Positions 34,713-43,539 of a stretch of DNA of 64,000 nt are shown here, in pieces (the first letter of the stretch is position 1; each line of letters opens with the position of its first letter). The stretch comes from Calditrichia bacterium. GTDB taxonomy: Bacteria; Calditrichota; Calditrichia; RBG-13-44-9; J075. The notes under the pieces are model-generated. The model made no database searches and had not been told where the DNA came from. It worked only from the letters and a program-made list of their open reading frames with translations. Position numbers and translations under genes: made by a program. The stretch covers positions 62,001-126,000 of the forward strand of contig JANQRS010000068.1 in assembly GCA_028284445.1 (NCBI GenBank), written 5' to 3'.

Positions 34713-35000
34713 AAAGACCGTTTCCGGCCTTTGCAGGAAAATAATGGCACCAGAAATTTGGGGTCGCAAAGCTGGCTGCTGCCGCCCAACTTCGTTATCT
34801 TCAGTATCCAAAAAAGAGTGACAAGCACATTTATGGACGGGTGCGCAGCAAGTGCTTCCCTTTATACTTGTCTTGAAACGCTGATTTTATGAAAAAAAAT
34901 GAATCGGTAATAACTCCAATAACCCTAAGGAGGGAAATTCTGAGTGGAAATACCGGAAATTCAGAAAGTCTGTGGGGTTGTGGTTACAAATTGGGTAACA

Positions 35001-35042
35001 ATCCCCCCTCCATCTCCCCCCGGGGGGAGATGGAGGGGGATA
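35001..35042. repeat. Palindromic repeat family B, copy 1
   Basis: ATCCCCCCTCCATCTCCCCCC faces GGGGGAGATGGAGGGGGAT, with one unpaired C. It lies 62 bases beyond the ZIP gene's stop codon and may end that transcript. It shares layout and most of its sequence with the copies at 40506 and 49519. Confidence 0.85.
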
Positions 35043-35104
35043 TTTTCAGTACGGAAATGACAGCTCGATATCCTGTTTATCCTGTCCAAAAAATCTTTTG
35101 GAAA

Positions 35105-35881
35105 TTACAGCAGCACCTGCACCATCAGCATCAAGCAAAAGCCGAATATAAATGCCCAGGCAATTTTAACCGGTTTTTCGCTTTCCAGCGCTTCGGGAAT
35201 GATTTCGAGCAGCACCACAAAGATCATCGCGCCGGCGGCAAATCCCATCAAAACCGGCATCAGTGGTTGGAATAACCAGGACATAATAGCGGCGGGAACG
35301 GCTGCGACAGGTTGAGGTAGACTGGTTAAAAATGCAGCCCAGAAACACTTGTTGATACTCGCTCCGGCGGAGCGTAGTGGAATAGCTACTGCCAATCCTT
35401 CCGGGATATTGTGAATGCCTATTGCAACGGCGATATAATCACCGAGGCGATTTCCATAAACGGCATCGGAAGTATAGCCAACGCCGACAGCAATGCCTTC
35501 CGGAATACTATGGACAAACATCGCAATAAAGATGAGGATCCCGGCTTTGCCGCCCCAGCTTTTGAGGGACTGCCCTTGAAAATGATCTTCATCGACAAAA
35601 TGTTCTACCATCCACAGGAAGGCGGACCCGAGCAGAATGCCGGCGACTACCGGCCAAACATCCGCAAAGGCCATGAGATGCGATTGGAGGGTGAGGCCGG
35701 GGAGAATGAGATTGTACACCGATGCTGCGAACATCAATCCGCCGGCCAATCCGTAGCCAATACCGGTATGGCGGGCGGGATCCAATCGCCGAATTGCCAG
35801 CGGTAGCGCTCCCAACCCACACGCAAGGCTGGCCAGCAGTCCGGCAACCAGTGTTTTCATCAGTATATCAAAAGGAATCAT
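35105..35881 (-). CDS. ZIP-family divalent metal transporter
   Basis: This 258-residue, strongly hydrophobic protein has about eight membrane segments. The two ZIP signature helices are present: 'VHSIPEGIAVGVGY' (about residues 120-137) and 'GIHNIPEGLAVAIPL' (about 153-170), whose His/Asn/Glu residues form the metal site in the transport path. The family moves Zn2+, Fe2+ or Mn2+ into the cytoplasm; which metal cannot be told. It lacks a long His-rich loop but has a short acidic-His segment ('EHFVDEDHFQGQ', about 92-103) in a loop between helices. No metal regulator gene is adjacent. The start has a poor ribosome binding site; Met8 is possible. Confidence 0.92.
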   Translation of the reverse strand: MIPFDILMKTLVAGLLASLACGLGALPLAIRRLDPARHTGIGYGLAGGLMFAASVYNLILPGLTLQSHLMAFADVWPVVAGILLGSAFLWMVEHFVDEDHFQGQSLKSWGGKAGILIFIAMFVHSIPEGIAVGVGYTSDAVYGNRLGDYIAVAIGIHNIPEGLAVAIPLRSAGASINKCFWAAFLTSLPQPVAAVPAAIMSWLFQPLMPVLMGFAAGAMIFVVLLEIIPEALESEKPVKIAWAFIFGFCLMLMVQVLL

Positions 35882-36087
35882 AAGTTATTTTGATGTTTAT
35901 TTGTAAGGTATAAGGTTATAACTTGCTTCAGGAACAAGTTAGCAATGCAGATCATTTAAGGCGAAGAGATATTTATATCACCGCATCTTCTACTTATGGT
36001 TGAGCAGGGCCAGCCGATGACTATACCCTATCAGCATCGATGCGGTGCGCCGGTTTGAAAAGCAGCAACCCAAATCAGGAAGCATGA

Positions 36088-37407
36088 ATGGCCAAAAAAC
36101 TCTTTATCCTCGATACCAACGTTATCCTCCACGACTATAACTCCATTAACAACTTTCAGGAACATGATATCGTTATTCCGATAACAGTATTGGAAGAGCT
36201 GGATCAGTTCAAAAAAGGGCAAGACCAGATTCACTACAATGCCCGTCAATTCATCCGTATTATGGATGGACTTTCCGGCGATAAATTGGTTAAGGGCGGG
36301 GTAAGCGTTGGTAAGGGCAAGGGAAAGATTCGCATCTCCACGAATCATCTTCATGATTCCAGCGTGACCGCCGTGTTTGCAGAGGATAAGCCTGATCACC
36401 GCATTCTCAGCGTTGCGATGTATTTTACGAAGCGCTATTCCAGTCGTCAAGTGGTCTTAGTGACCAAGGATATCAATCTGCGTCTGAAAGCGAAGTCCAT
36501 TGGCGTTAGAGCGCAGGACTATTTCACGGATCGTATTGAAGATATTCGCATGCTCTATACCGGGCAGCGATTGCTGAATGATTTTGCCAGTGATTCGATT
36601 GATAAAATCTATAAGAACGGTCACGGCCTTGAGATCAGTGACACCGAAATCACTGATTTGATGCCGAATGAATACTTGATTTTAAAGAATCTGCAAAAAT
36701 CTGTTTTGGCCTATAACGATCCCTCGGAAAAGCAGATTCGCCGGGTTGAAAAGCTGCCTGCCTATGGCATCACTCCACGTAATGCCGAGCAGACCTTCGC
36801 CTTGCACGCTTTGATGAACCCGGAGGTCTTGCTGGTAACACTTTCCGGCAAGGCCGGAACCGGAAAAACCTTGCTGGCTTTGGCAGCAGCCCTGCAAATG
36901 CGTAAGCGCTATCAGCAGATCTACCTGGCACGCCCGATCGTTCCGCTGTCGAACAAGGACTTAGGGTATCTTCCCGGCGATATCGGACAGAAACTTGATC
37001 CATACATGCAGCCGCTCTTCGATAATCTCAATGTGATCAAAAATCAATACAAAGAGAGCTCAAAGGACTTTCAGCGTATCGGCGAAATGGTGGACAATGA
37101 AAAGCTCTATATTTCGCCGCTGTCTTACATTCGCGGGCGTAGTCTTGAGCGCATCTTTTTTATCGTCGATGAAGCGCAGAATCTAACACCACATGAAGTA
37201 AAGACTATCATTACTCGTGCCGGCGAAGGCACCAAGATTGTTTTCACCGGCGATCCCTACCAAATTGATTCGCCCTATCTGGATGCACAGTCGAACGGCT
37301 TGACGTATCTGATTGATCGCATGCGTGGACAAGAGGTGTACGCACATGTTACCCTTGCCAAGGGAGAGCGGTCATTGCTGGCAGAACTCGCGAGCGATTT
37401 GCTCTAA
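36088..37407 (+). CDS. PIN-PhoH fusion protein (PhoH2/YlaK type)
   Basis: This 439-residue protein fuses an N-terminal PIN nuclease domain (about 1-145: 'LFILDTNVILHDY' with Asp8, then 'VIPITVLEELDQFKKG') to a C-terminal PhoH ATPase (about 235-435). The ATPase carries Walker A GKAGTGKT (254-261), Walker B 'IVDEAQN' (Asp361) and 'TGDPYQID'. This architecture is known as PhoH2; characterised members are ATP-dependent RNA helicase/RNases. AGGAAG lies before the start. It stands alone and may be autonomous; no antitoxin-like small gene precedes it, unlike the mycobacterial phoAT-phoH2 pair. FabV is the next gene, 167 bases away. Confidence 0.92.
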   Translation: MAKKLFILDTNVILHDYNSINNFQEHDIVIPITVLEELDQFKKGQDQIHYNARQFIRIMDGLSGDKLVKGGVSVGKGKGKIRISTNHLHDSSVTAVFAEDKPDHRILSVAMYFTKRYSSRQVVLVTKDINLRLKAKSIGVRAQDYFTDRIEDIRMLYTGQRLLNDFASDSIDKIYKNGHGLEISDTEITDLMPNEYLILKNLQKSVLAYNDPSEKQIRRVEKLPAYGITPRNAEQTFALHALMNPEVLLVTLSGKAGTGKTLLALAAALQMRKRYQQIYLARPIVPLSNKDLGYLPGDIGQKLDPYMQPLFDNLNVIKNQYKESSKDFQRIGEMVDNEKLYISPLSYIRGRSLERIFFIVDEAQNLTPHEVKTIITRAGEGTKIVFTGDPYQIDSPYLDAQSNGLTYLIDRMRGQEVYAHVTLAKGERSLLAELASDLL

Positions 37408-37574
37408 CGTCTTGCATTCTCATCCAGATTGCTTATCTTCCTCTCGTTCGCAGGATTGCCGCGAACCCAACGTACACATCTCGTTTGCGGCGCCGCCGCG
37501 AATGTGATAAAATCACTACCGCGTTCTTAAGGCCATCACGAACACTACGCGCTGATTTGTTGAAAGGATAAAAG

Positions 37575-38762
37575 ATGATAATCGAACCGAAAATTCGCGG
37601 TTTTGTCTGCCTCACCGCTCATCCGGATGGATGTGCTGCCAATGTGCAGGAGCAAATTGAACATGTGAAGAGCAAGGGCCGTATTGAGAATGGTCCCAAA
37701 AATGTGTTGGTGATCGGCGCTTCGGCCGGCTATGGCCTGGCATCGCGCATCACGGCAGCCTTTGGCAGTGGTGCGGCAACGCTGGGACTTTTCTTCGAAA
37801 AAGCGCCTTCTGAGCGTCGTCCGGGAACCGCCGGATGGTATAATTCCGTGGCATTTGAAAAAGCTGCAAAGGCCGAGGGCCTGTTCGCCAAAAGTATTAA
37901 CGGTGATGCCTTCTCTGATGAAATCAAGGCTGAAGCAATTAAGGTGCTGAAGGAAGAAATGGGGCCGGTTGATCTGGTGGTGTATAGCCTCGCGGCACCG
38001 CGTCGCACTCATCCGAAAACCGGTGAAGTATTTAAGTCTACGCTGAAGCCCATCGGACAAACCTACGATGGCATCACCCTTGACACCGACAAGGAAATTG
38101 TGAAGGATATTCACCTGGAACCGGCGACAGAAGAAGATATTCGCGGCACGGTTGCGGTAATGGGTGGCGAAGATTGGCAAATGTGGATGGATGAATTGGA
38201 TGCGGCCGGCGTGCTTGCAGAAAACTGCCAAACAGTTGCCTTCACTTATATCGGCACCAGGTTGACCTGGCCCATATATTGGGAAGGCACGATTGGGAAA
38301 GCCAAAGAAGATCTCGACCGCGTTGCTGTTGAGCTAAACAAAAAGCTCGCTTCCAAAAACGGTAAGGCATATGTAGCGGTTATGAAAGGATTGGTCACCC
38401 AGGCCAGTTCCGCGATTCCCGTGGTGCCTCTCTACATTTCCTTGCTTTACAAAATCATGAAAGCCAAAGGCAATCACGAAGGTTGCATCGAGCAGGCTCA
38501 GCGTATGTTCGCCACCCGTTTATATAGTGGTGAAGAGATGCCGCTTGACGAGTCAAATCGCATTCGCATGGACGATTGGGAAATGGCGGATGATATTCAG
38601 CAGGAAATTGAGCGTCTCTGGCCAACGATTACGACTGCAAATCTACATACGATTACCGATTTTGCCGGGTATCAATCGGAGTTCTTACGTCTATTTGGCT
38701 TTGGATTGGATGGTGTGGATTATGCGGCGGAAACAGATCATATGGTAGGGTTTGACGACTAA
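37575..38762 (+). CDS. fabV: Trans-2-enoyl-ACP/CoA reductase FabV
   Basis: This 395-residue protein matches FabV in length and along its whole sequence: 'GFVCLTAHPDGC', 'GPKNVLVIGASAGYGLASR' (NADH-binding loop, about 40-58), 'GWYNSVAFEKAAKAEGL', 'DLVVYSLAAPRR' and 'GLVTQASSAIPVVPLY'. The active-site pair Tyr235 and Lys244 shows the FabV-specific Tyr-x8-Lys spacing. The enzyme carries out the last reduction step of fatty-acid elongation, or acts as a crotonyl-CoA reductase in some bacteria, and is insensitive to triclosan. AAGGATAAAAG precedes the ATG. A stem-loop follows the stop. The gene appears single. Confidence 0.96.
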   Translation: MIIEPKIRGFVCLTAHPDGCAANVQEQIEHVKSKGRIENGPKNVLVIGASAGYGLASRITAAFGSGAATLGLFFEKAPSERRPGTAGWYNSVAFEKAAKAEGLFAKSINGDAFSDEIKAEAIKVLKEEMGPVDLVVYSLAAPRRTHPKTGEVFKSTLKPIGQTYDGITLDTDKEIVKDIHLEPATEEDIRGTVAVMGGEDWQMWMDELDAAGVLAENCQTVAFTYIGTRLTWPIYWEGTIGKAKEDLDRVAVELNKKLASKNGKAYVAVMKGLVTQASSAIPVVPLYISLLYKIMKAKGNHEGCIEQAQRMFATRLYSGEEMPLDESNRIRMDDWEMADDIQQEIERLWPTITTANLHTITDFAGYQSEFLRLFGFGLDGVDYAAETDHMVGFDD

Positions 38763-38769
38763 AAAGCAA

Positions 38770-38804
38770 GGATAGAGCCCTCCCGCTGGCGGAAGACTCT
38801 ATCC
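38770..38804 (+). terminator. Stem-loop after fabV
   Basis: GGATAGAG (38770-38777) pairs with CTCTATCC (38797-38804) eight bases after the fabV stop. No T-run follows, so termination strength is uncertain. Confidence 0.45.
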
Positions 38805-39468
38805 TGACTAAGCGTTATTTGTCGCAACTTGTTACGGTTTGCGTACTGCTTACTCGCCTTAAGTGTAACAAGATTTGACAGCGGTTCCGGCACTGTTTCC
38901 GATCGCCGGAAAAACCGATCTATTGTCCTGTATCATCGAATGCTTGTGGAAAAGCCCGATCCCGTTTGAGCCGATCAGACAATTTCACTGTCCGGGCTGC
39001 AAAATTAGAAGCCCTGACCTCTCATTATGATGGTAAGCAGGATCAATAATAAGAATAGTAGAATCTTCATTTCTCTCCCTTTCGAGATCTTTAGAACATC
39101 CTCAAGCACACCTGTGATTACGCCAACTGAGTTCGCCGGCAATCCGTCAGATTTGGTTGAGGACGCTTTTCCTTATTTTTGAGAGACCCTTCCCGAATCA
39201 AGTGTAGAGGCAATTCAAAACATATTGCTTACCTAATTTAAGGTATGGAGGTACCACCAAATCGTCATGCCATCGATCACAAGATTTTGGTACCGCATCT
39301 GAAAACTGCCCGAAATAACCCTGGTCTGGTAGGCATTTAGGCGCTATTGTGTCTGTACGCACGAAAATACCTGAAAATGGCAATTTTGTCATATCGCTTG
39401 CTTGATTTAATCAGCCTATTGCTGTAGGTTGTTTGCAAACCCACGTACCTGTTTAAGGAGGATCGTTT
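38805..39468. other. Non-coding interval with stem-loops and one small-peptide frame
   Basis: Three inverted repeats lie in a row: CTTGTTAC/GTAACAAG (38828-38872), TTCCGGC/GCCGGAA (38885-38911) and AGCCCG/CGGGCT (38953-38998). The minus-strand small-peptide frame follows at 39005-39070. The 39071-39468 part shows nothing beyond the Shine-Dalgarno region of the next gene. Confidence 0.5.
39005..39070 (-). CDS. Candidate 21-residue hydrophobic membrane peptide
   Basis: On the minus strand AAAGGGAGAGAA precedes ATG with good spacing. The peptide starts MKILLFLLLILLTII and ends MRGQGF: one Lys, a run of hydrophobic residues long enough to span a membrane, then a short polar end with Arg. The size and pattern resemble small single-pass membrane proteins or type I toxin peptides. 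A stem-loop (38953-38998) lies just beyond the stop codon. With so short a frame, chance cannot be excluded, but the strong ribosome binding site supports it. Function unknown. Confidence 0.45.
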   Translation of the reverse strand: MKILLFLLLILLTIIMRGQGF

Positions 39469-40380
39469 ATGAAAGTCACACGCCGTGAATTCCTGGCGAG
39501 CATGTCGGCACTCACTGCAGCCGGCTTCCTACCTCTCTCGAAACTCGTCGCCCGCGACGAGGTAGATGGATTCAAGATGTTGCGTCGTAACGTAGGCACC
39601 TATGTAAATCGTGGCGGTACTATGGGATGGATGGTCAATGATGATGCCGTTGTGGTTGTGGATACCCAGTTTCCGGAATCTGCCCAGGTTTTCTGGGATG
39701 GCCTGAGTAAGAAAACTACCCGTGGTATTGATGTCTTGATCAACAGCCATCACCATGGCGATCATACAGCTGGCAATATTACCTTAAAGCCGCATGCCGG
39801 GATGAGCGTTGCGCATGAAAATGTGCCAAAGCTTCAAAAGCGGCAGGCAACGCAGCGTGGTACTGTGGACAAGCAAGCCTATGCTGAGACACTCTACAAA
39901 GATATCTGGTCAAAAGATGTTGGGGATGAAGTGGTGTCCCTGAAACATTATGGCAATGCCCACACCAGTGGCGACAGCGTGATCCACTTTCAGAAAGCAG
40001 ACGTCGTGCATATGGGTGATCTCGTCTTCAATCGCATGGGTGCCTTTATTGATCGTGGTGCGGGCGCCAGCATCAAAGGTTGGATCAAAACCATGAAGGC
40101 TGTTCACGATGACTATACAGATGAAACGCTTTTCATCTTCGGGCATGGCGGACCGGCCTTTGGCGTTACCGGCGGGCGTAAAGATTTGCTGGTAATGGCC
40201 GATTTTCTCAATGGTCTGCTGGAATATGCCAGTGCCGGAATTAAAGCCGGTAAAACCATGGAGCAGATTGCTGAAACCGAAAAATTACCGAAATTCCCTG
40301 ATCATTATTTGGATTCCTGGAAAGCAGCGATTCCGAACTGTCTGAAAGTTGCTTATCAGGAATTAACGGAGGACAAATAA
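39469..40380 (+). CDS. Metallo-beta-lactamase-fold hydrolase with Tat-like signal
   Basis: This 303-residue protein begins with a twin-arginine-like signal (TRREFLASMSALTAAGFLPL), so a folded protein with its metal cofactor may be exported. The metal-binding motif is H94-x-H96-x-D98-H99 (SHHHGDHTAGN). Further ligands are probably the His in 'YGNAHTSGDSVIHF' (about 165), the Asp in 'VHMGDLVFN' and the His in 'IFGHGGPAFG'. The fold covers many hydrolases; the layout is close to quinoprotein-relay/SoxH-like MBL proteins, and the substrate is unknown. AAGGAGG lies before the start. A strong hairpin follows the gene. No partner gene is evident. Confidence 0.9.
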   Translation: MKVTRREFLASMSALTAAGFLPLSKLVARDEVDGFKMLRRNVGTYVNRGGTMGWMVNDDAVVVVDTQFPESAQVFWDGLSKKTTRGIDVLINSHHHGDHTAGNITLKPHAGMSVAHENVPKLQKRQATQRGTVDKQAYAETLYKDIWSKDVGDEVVSLKHYGNAHTSGDSVIHFQKADVVHMGDLVFNRMGAFIDRGAGASIKGWIKTMKAVHDDYTDETLFIFGHGGPAFGVTGGRKDLLVMADFLNGLLEYASAGIKAGKTMEQIAETEKLPKFPDHYLDSWKAAIPNCLKVAYQELTEDK

Positions 40381-40416
40381 GATCAGCTGAATTATATCGA
40401 CGATGGATCTGATGTG

Positions 40417-40449
40417 TGCCGGTTTAGCAGAGGTTTTGCTATACCGGCA
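40417..40449 (+). terminator. Stem-loop after the MBL-fold gene
   Basis: TGCCGGTTTAGCA (40417-40429) pairs with TGCTATACCGGCA (40437-40449) apart from one T-T mismatch, 36 bases past the stop codon. The following TTCTCTT is only weakly T-rich. Confidence 0.5.
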
Positions 40450-40505
40450 TTCTCTTGCGTGCGGATCTGAGTTTTTTGTGCAGAACCTGCAATTTTGTGA
40501 ACGTA

Positions 40506-40545
40506 ATCCCCCCTCTATCTCCCCGGGGGGAGATAGAGGGGGGAT
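40506..40545. repeat. Palindromic repeat family B, copy 2
   Basis: ATCCCCCCTCTATCTCCCC (40506-40524) and its exact complement (40527-40545) are separated by only two bases. It lies 78 bases before the ppc start codon, in an intergenic gap between same-strand genes. Confidence 0.9.
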
Positions 40546-40623
40546 AAACTAAAAATACTCTAGAGCTATAGAATTGCTCAATAACCTGGAAATCAACCCC
40601 CTTAGCGATGAGGTGACGAATTA

Positions 40624-43434
40624 ATGAAGAAGTGGCGAGGACTGAATATAGAAGCGGAAGGTACCGGCATTTCCCGTGAACTCAGTGAGCAAATTAATCT
40701 GTTGGGCGGATTGTTGGGACAGGCGATTCGTGAGCAGGTTAGCGAAGAGGTTTTCCATGAGGTAGAAAGCCTGCGCTCGCTCTGCAAGGATGCTTATGAT
40801 CAGCAAGATGATCAACTACGGCAAAAAGCCATCGCCAGAATCAGCGAATTTGACATCGATACCATCCTCTGGCTGCTTCGATCCTACACGGCATTCTTTC
40901 ACCTTGTAAACAAGGCAGAGCAAACCGAAATCATTCGCATCAATCGGGATCGTGAGGAAGAAAGCGATGCCAAAAACCCCAGAGCGGAGTCCATTTACGA
41001 GGCTGTTTTCCGAATGAAGGAGGCCGGCTATAGCTACGCAGACCTCATGAAGGTTATTGCCCAACTGGATATTCAACCAACGCTTACAGCCCACCCGACC
41101 GAAGCGCGCCGGCGCAGCATTTTGTTTAAACAGAAAGATATTGCGCGTCAGTTAATCATGATTCGCCGTGGCGCTCTGACGGGAGATGAAAAAGAGGCCG
41201 CGCTCTCGCGAATTTACCAGCAAATTTGCCTGTTGCTGGCCACAGATGAGGTGCGAGCGGAAAGATTGACGGTCCTCGATGAAGTAGAGCAAGGTGTGCA
41301 TTTTATGACCGGCACCATTTGGGAGACCGTACCCGCCATCTATGAAGACGTTGCAAAAGCCATCAAGCTGGCTTATGGAAAACGCCCGGAAATCCCGGCC
41401 TTTTTGAAGTATCGCTCCTGGATTGGCGGTGATCGCGATGGTAATCCTTTTGTGACGACCATGGTTACCCGCCAAACACTGCGCATTCATCGCCGGAATG
41501 TGTTGATTTTGTATCTGGAAGATTTACGTATGCTGCGGCGTGAGCTGAGCATTTCATCAAAGCTCATCGATATTCCCAAGGTGCTATCAAAGTCCCTGAA
41601 AATGGAAGCTGAATCCTCATCGATTAGTGCAGTAGAACAACGTCAGTTTCAGCACGAGCCCTTTCGTTTAAAGATCAGCTACATTATGGGGCGACTTTCC
41701 AGGATGCTGCAGGCTGAAGACGCGGTCATGGGCAGAGATACCATCGTTGAATCGCCGATCGACTATCGAGCGCCGGACTTCATCGCTGACCTTGAATTGG
41801 TCGAAAAGGCCCTGAAAAGCGCCGGGCTAAAGCACCTGATTGAACACACGCGCCTGTCTCGCCTCATCGTTCAGGCTCGCATATTTGGCTTTCATTTGGC
41901 AGCCATCGACATTCGCCAGCATAGTCATATTCATGAATCTGCGGTTGCCGAAATTTTGAGCGCTGCCCGTGTCGAAGACGACTATCTTGCTCTCTCGGAA
42001 AAACAGAGATTGACAGTGCTGACACGCGAATTAAATAATCCCCGTCCGCTTGTCCCCAAAGACGTTGAGCTGTCACAAGATACCACCTTGATGATGACAG
42101 TTCTGGCGATGATTCGTAAGGCGCTCGATAAGGACGAGAATGCCATCGGCAGCTACATTATTAGTATGACCCACGATGTCAGTGACATGTTGGAGGTGAT
42201 GCTGCTGGCCAAGGAGGCTGGAATTTGGCGAATCGAAAACGGGAAAATCGAGACCCCGCTTGATATCGTTCCCTTACTGGAAACCATCGACGATTTGCAG
42301 CGCGGCAGCGAGTTGCTAAAGCTGATGTTCATGAATCCCCTTTACAAGAAGCAGTTGGAAGCGCGTGGCGGCTTTCAGGAAATCATGCTGGGGTATAGCG
42401 ATAGCAATAAGGACGGTGGCTACCTGATGGCAAACTGGGCGCTTCATAAGGCCCAGGGCGAATTGGGAGATACCTGCCGTAAATTCGGCGTCGATTTTCG
42501 TCTGTTTCATGGTCGTGGCGGCACAGTTGGTCGCGGCGGCGGACGTGCCAATCAGGCAATCCTTGGATTGCCGTCGCGCAGCTATAGCGGACGGATTCGT
42601 TTTACCGAGCAAGGCGAGGTCATTACCTTCCGCTACGCAATGCCACAGATTGCCCATCGCCACCTTGAACAAATTGTAAATGCAATGCTGATGGCCTCAT
42701 TGCGCGGCAGTGAAGATCACGGCAGGAAGCCAGTAGAGCTGACGCGCGCCCAAAGCAAGCGCATGCAGACAATTGCCGAGACTGCAATGGATGCCTACCA
42801 ATCACTGATTCATCACAAGAAATTCTGGCAATGGTATAAGGGAATGACGCCGATCGAGCACATTGGACATCTGCCGATTGCTTCCCGCCCGGTATCGCGA
42901 AAGTCGGCAGATCGCGTAGAATTTGAAGACTTACGCGCCATCCCCTGGGTGTTTGCCTGGACACAGACACGTTATAACGTGCCTGGTTGGTATGGTCTGG
43001 GCGTGGCGTTGAAAGAACTTGTTTCGGAGAACCCGAAACGTCTGGCAGAGGTGCAAAAATACTATCAGGAATGGCCATTTTTCCGTACGGTTATCGACAA
43101 TGCCCAATTGGAGCTGAAGCGGGCGCATCTGGTGATTGCCCGATATTACGATGAGCTTCTTCCCGGTAAATTTCACAAAACCATTATGAAAGATTTTGGC
43201 ACGGCCAGCGACGTTATTTGTCAAATTACCGGGCAGGATTCGATTCTCGATAATGCACCGGTGCTCAAGAAGTCGATTTATCTGCGCAATCCCTATACCG
43301 ACGTATTGAATTTTCTGCAGATTGAATTGCTGCGTCGTTGGAAAGCTGCGGATGATCCGGAGCGCGCTGAGTTGGGTCATGCGCTTTTTCTCAGTATCAA
43401 TGGTGTTGCTGCGGCCATGCAATCGACCGGTTAA
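40624..43434 (+). CDS. ppc: Phosphoenolpyruvate carboxylase
   Basis: This 936-residue enzyme makes oxaloacetate from PEP and bicarbonate and feeds the TCA cycle. The catalytic signatures are intact: His157 in 'LTAHPTEARRRS', Lys596 in 'GYSDSNKDGGYL', and Arg631 in 'FHGRGGTVGRGGGR'. The C-terminus ends QSTG where most bacterial enzymes have QNTG, a mild change in the residue group that lines the effector/active-site region. GAGGTGACG precedes the ATG. The length is normal for the bacterial type. No operon partner is evident; a family B palindrome lies upstream. Confidence 0.96.
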   Translation: MKKWRGLNIEAEGTGISRELSEQINLLGGLLGQAIREQVSEEVFHEVESLRSLCKDAYDQQDDQLRQKAIARISEFDIDTILWLLRSYTAFFHLVNKAEQTEIIRINRDREEESDAKNPRAESIYEAVFRMKEAGYSYADLMKVIAQLDIQPTLTAHPTEARRRSILFKQKDIARQLIMIRRGALTGDEKEAALSRIYQQICLLLATDEVRAERLTVLDEVEQGVHFMTGTIWETVPAIYEDVAKAIKLAYGKRPEIPAFLKYRSWIGGDRDGNPFVTTMVTRQTLRIHRRNVLILYLEDLRMLRRELSISSKLIDIPKVLSKSLKMEAESSSISAVEQRQFQHEPFRLKISYIMGRLSRMLQAEDAVMGRDTIVESPIDYRAPDFIADLELVEKALKSAGLKHLIEHTRLSRLIVQARIFGFHLAAIDIRQHSHIHESAVAEILSAARVEDDYLALSEKQRLTVLTRELNNPRPLVPKDVELSQDTTLMMTVLAMIRKALDKDENAIGSYIISMTHDVSDMLEVMLLAKEAGIWRIENGKIETPLDIVPLLETIDDLQRGSELLKLMFMNPLYKKQLEARGGFQEIMLGYSDSNKDGGYLMANWALHKAQGELGDTCRKFGVDFRLFHGRGGTVGRGGGRANQAILGLPSRSYSGRIRFTEQGEVITFRYAMPQIAHRHLEQIVNAMLMASLRGSEDHGRKPVELTRAQSKRMQTIAETAMDAYQSLIHHKKFWQWYKGMTPIEHIGHLPIASRPVSRKSADRVEFEDLRAIPWVFAWTQTRYNVPGWYGLGVALKELVSENPKRLAEVQKYYQEWPFFRTVIDNAQLELKRAHLVIARYYDELLPGKFHKTIMKDFGTASDVICQITGQDSILDNAPVLKKSIYLRNPYTDVLNFLQIELLRRWKAADDPERAELGHALFLSINGVAAAMQSTG

Positions 43435-43539
43435 GGGTATTTCGTAAAACCACATGTTTGGGGGATAGCGATTAAGTCCCCGGATGCTCACTTTTTTCAG
43501 GTAATCATTATCCATCCTGGTAAAAGAAGGAGAGCATAT

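Larger units (their letters stand above)
34399..35104. other. 706-base non-coding interval with orphan terminator and hairpins
   Basis: No gene is supported. The sulfatase upstream region comes first. At 34510-34614 there is an imperfect inverted repeat of 'CGAATTATCACGAAT' type words. Then come a strong terminator-like hairpin (34676-34712), a GC-rich foldable stretch (34746-34857) and the family B palindrome (35001-35042). The small frames in the area have no ribosome binding site and no plausible protein sequence. Confidence 0.6.

Noticed and set aside
34889..35275. A 128-codon plus-strand frame across the family B palindrome
   Set aside because: It reads through the palindrome and antisense to the ZIP gene, has no ribosome binding site and gives a protein of unlikely composition.
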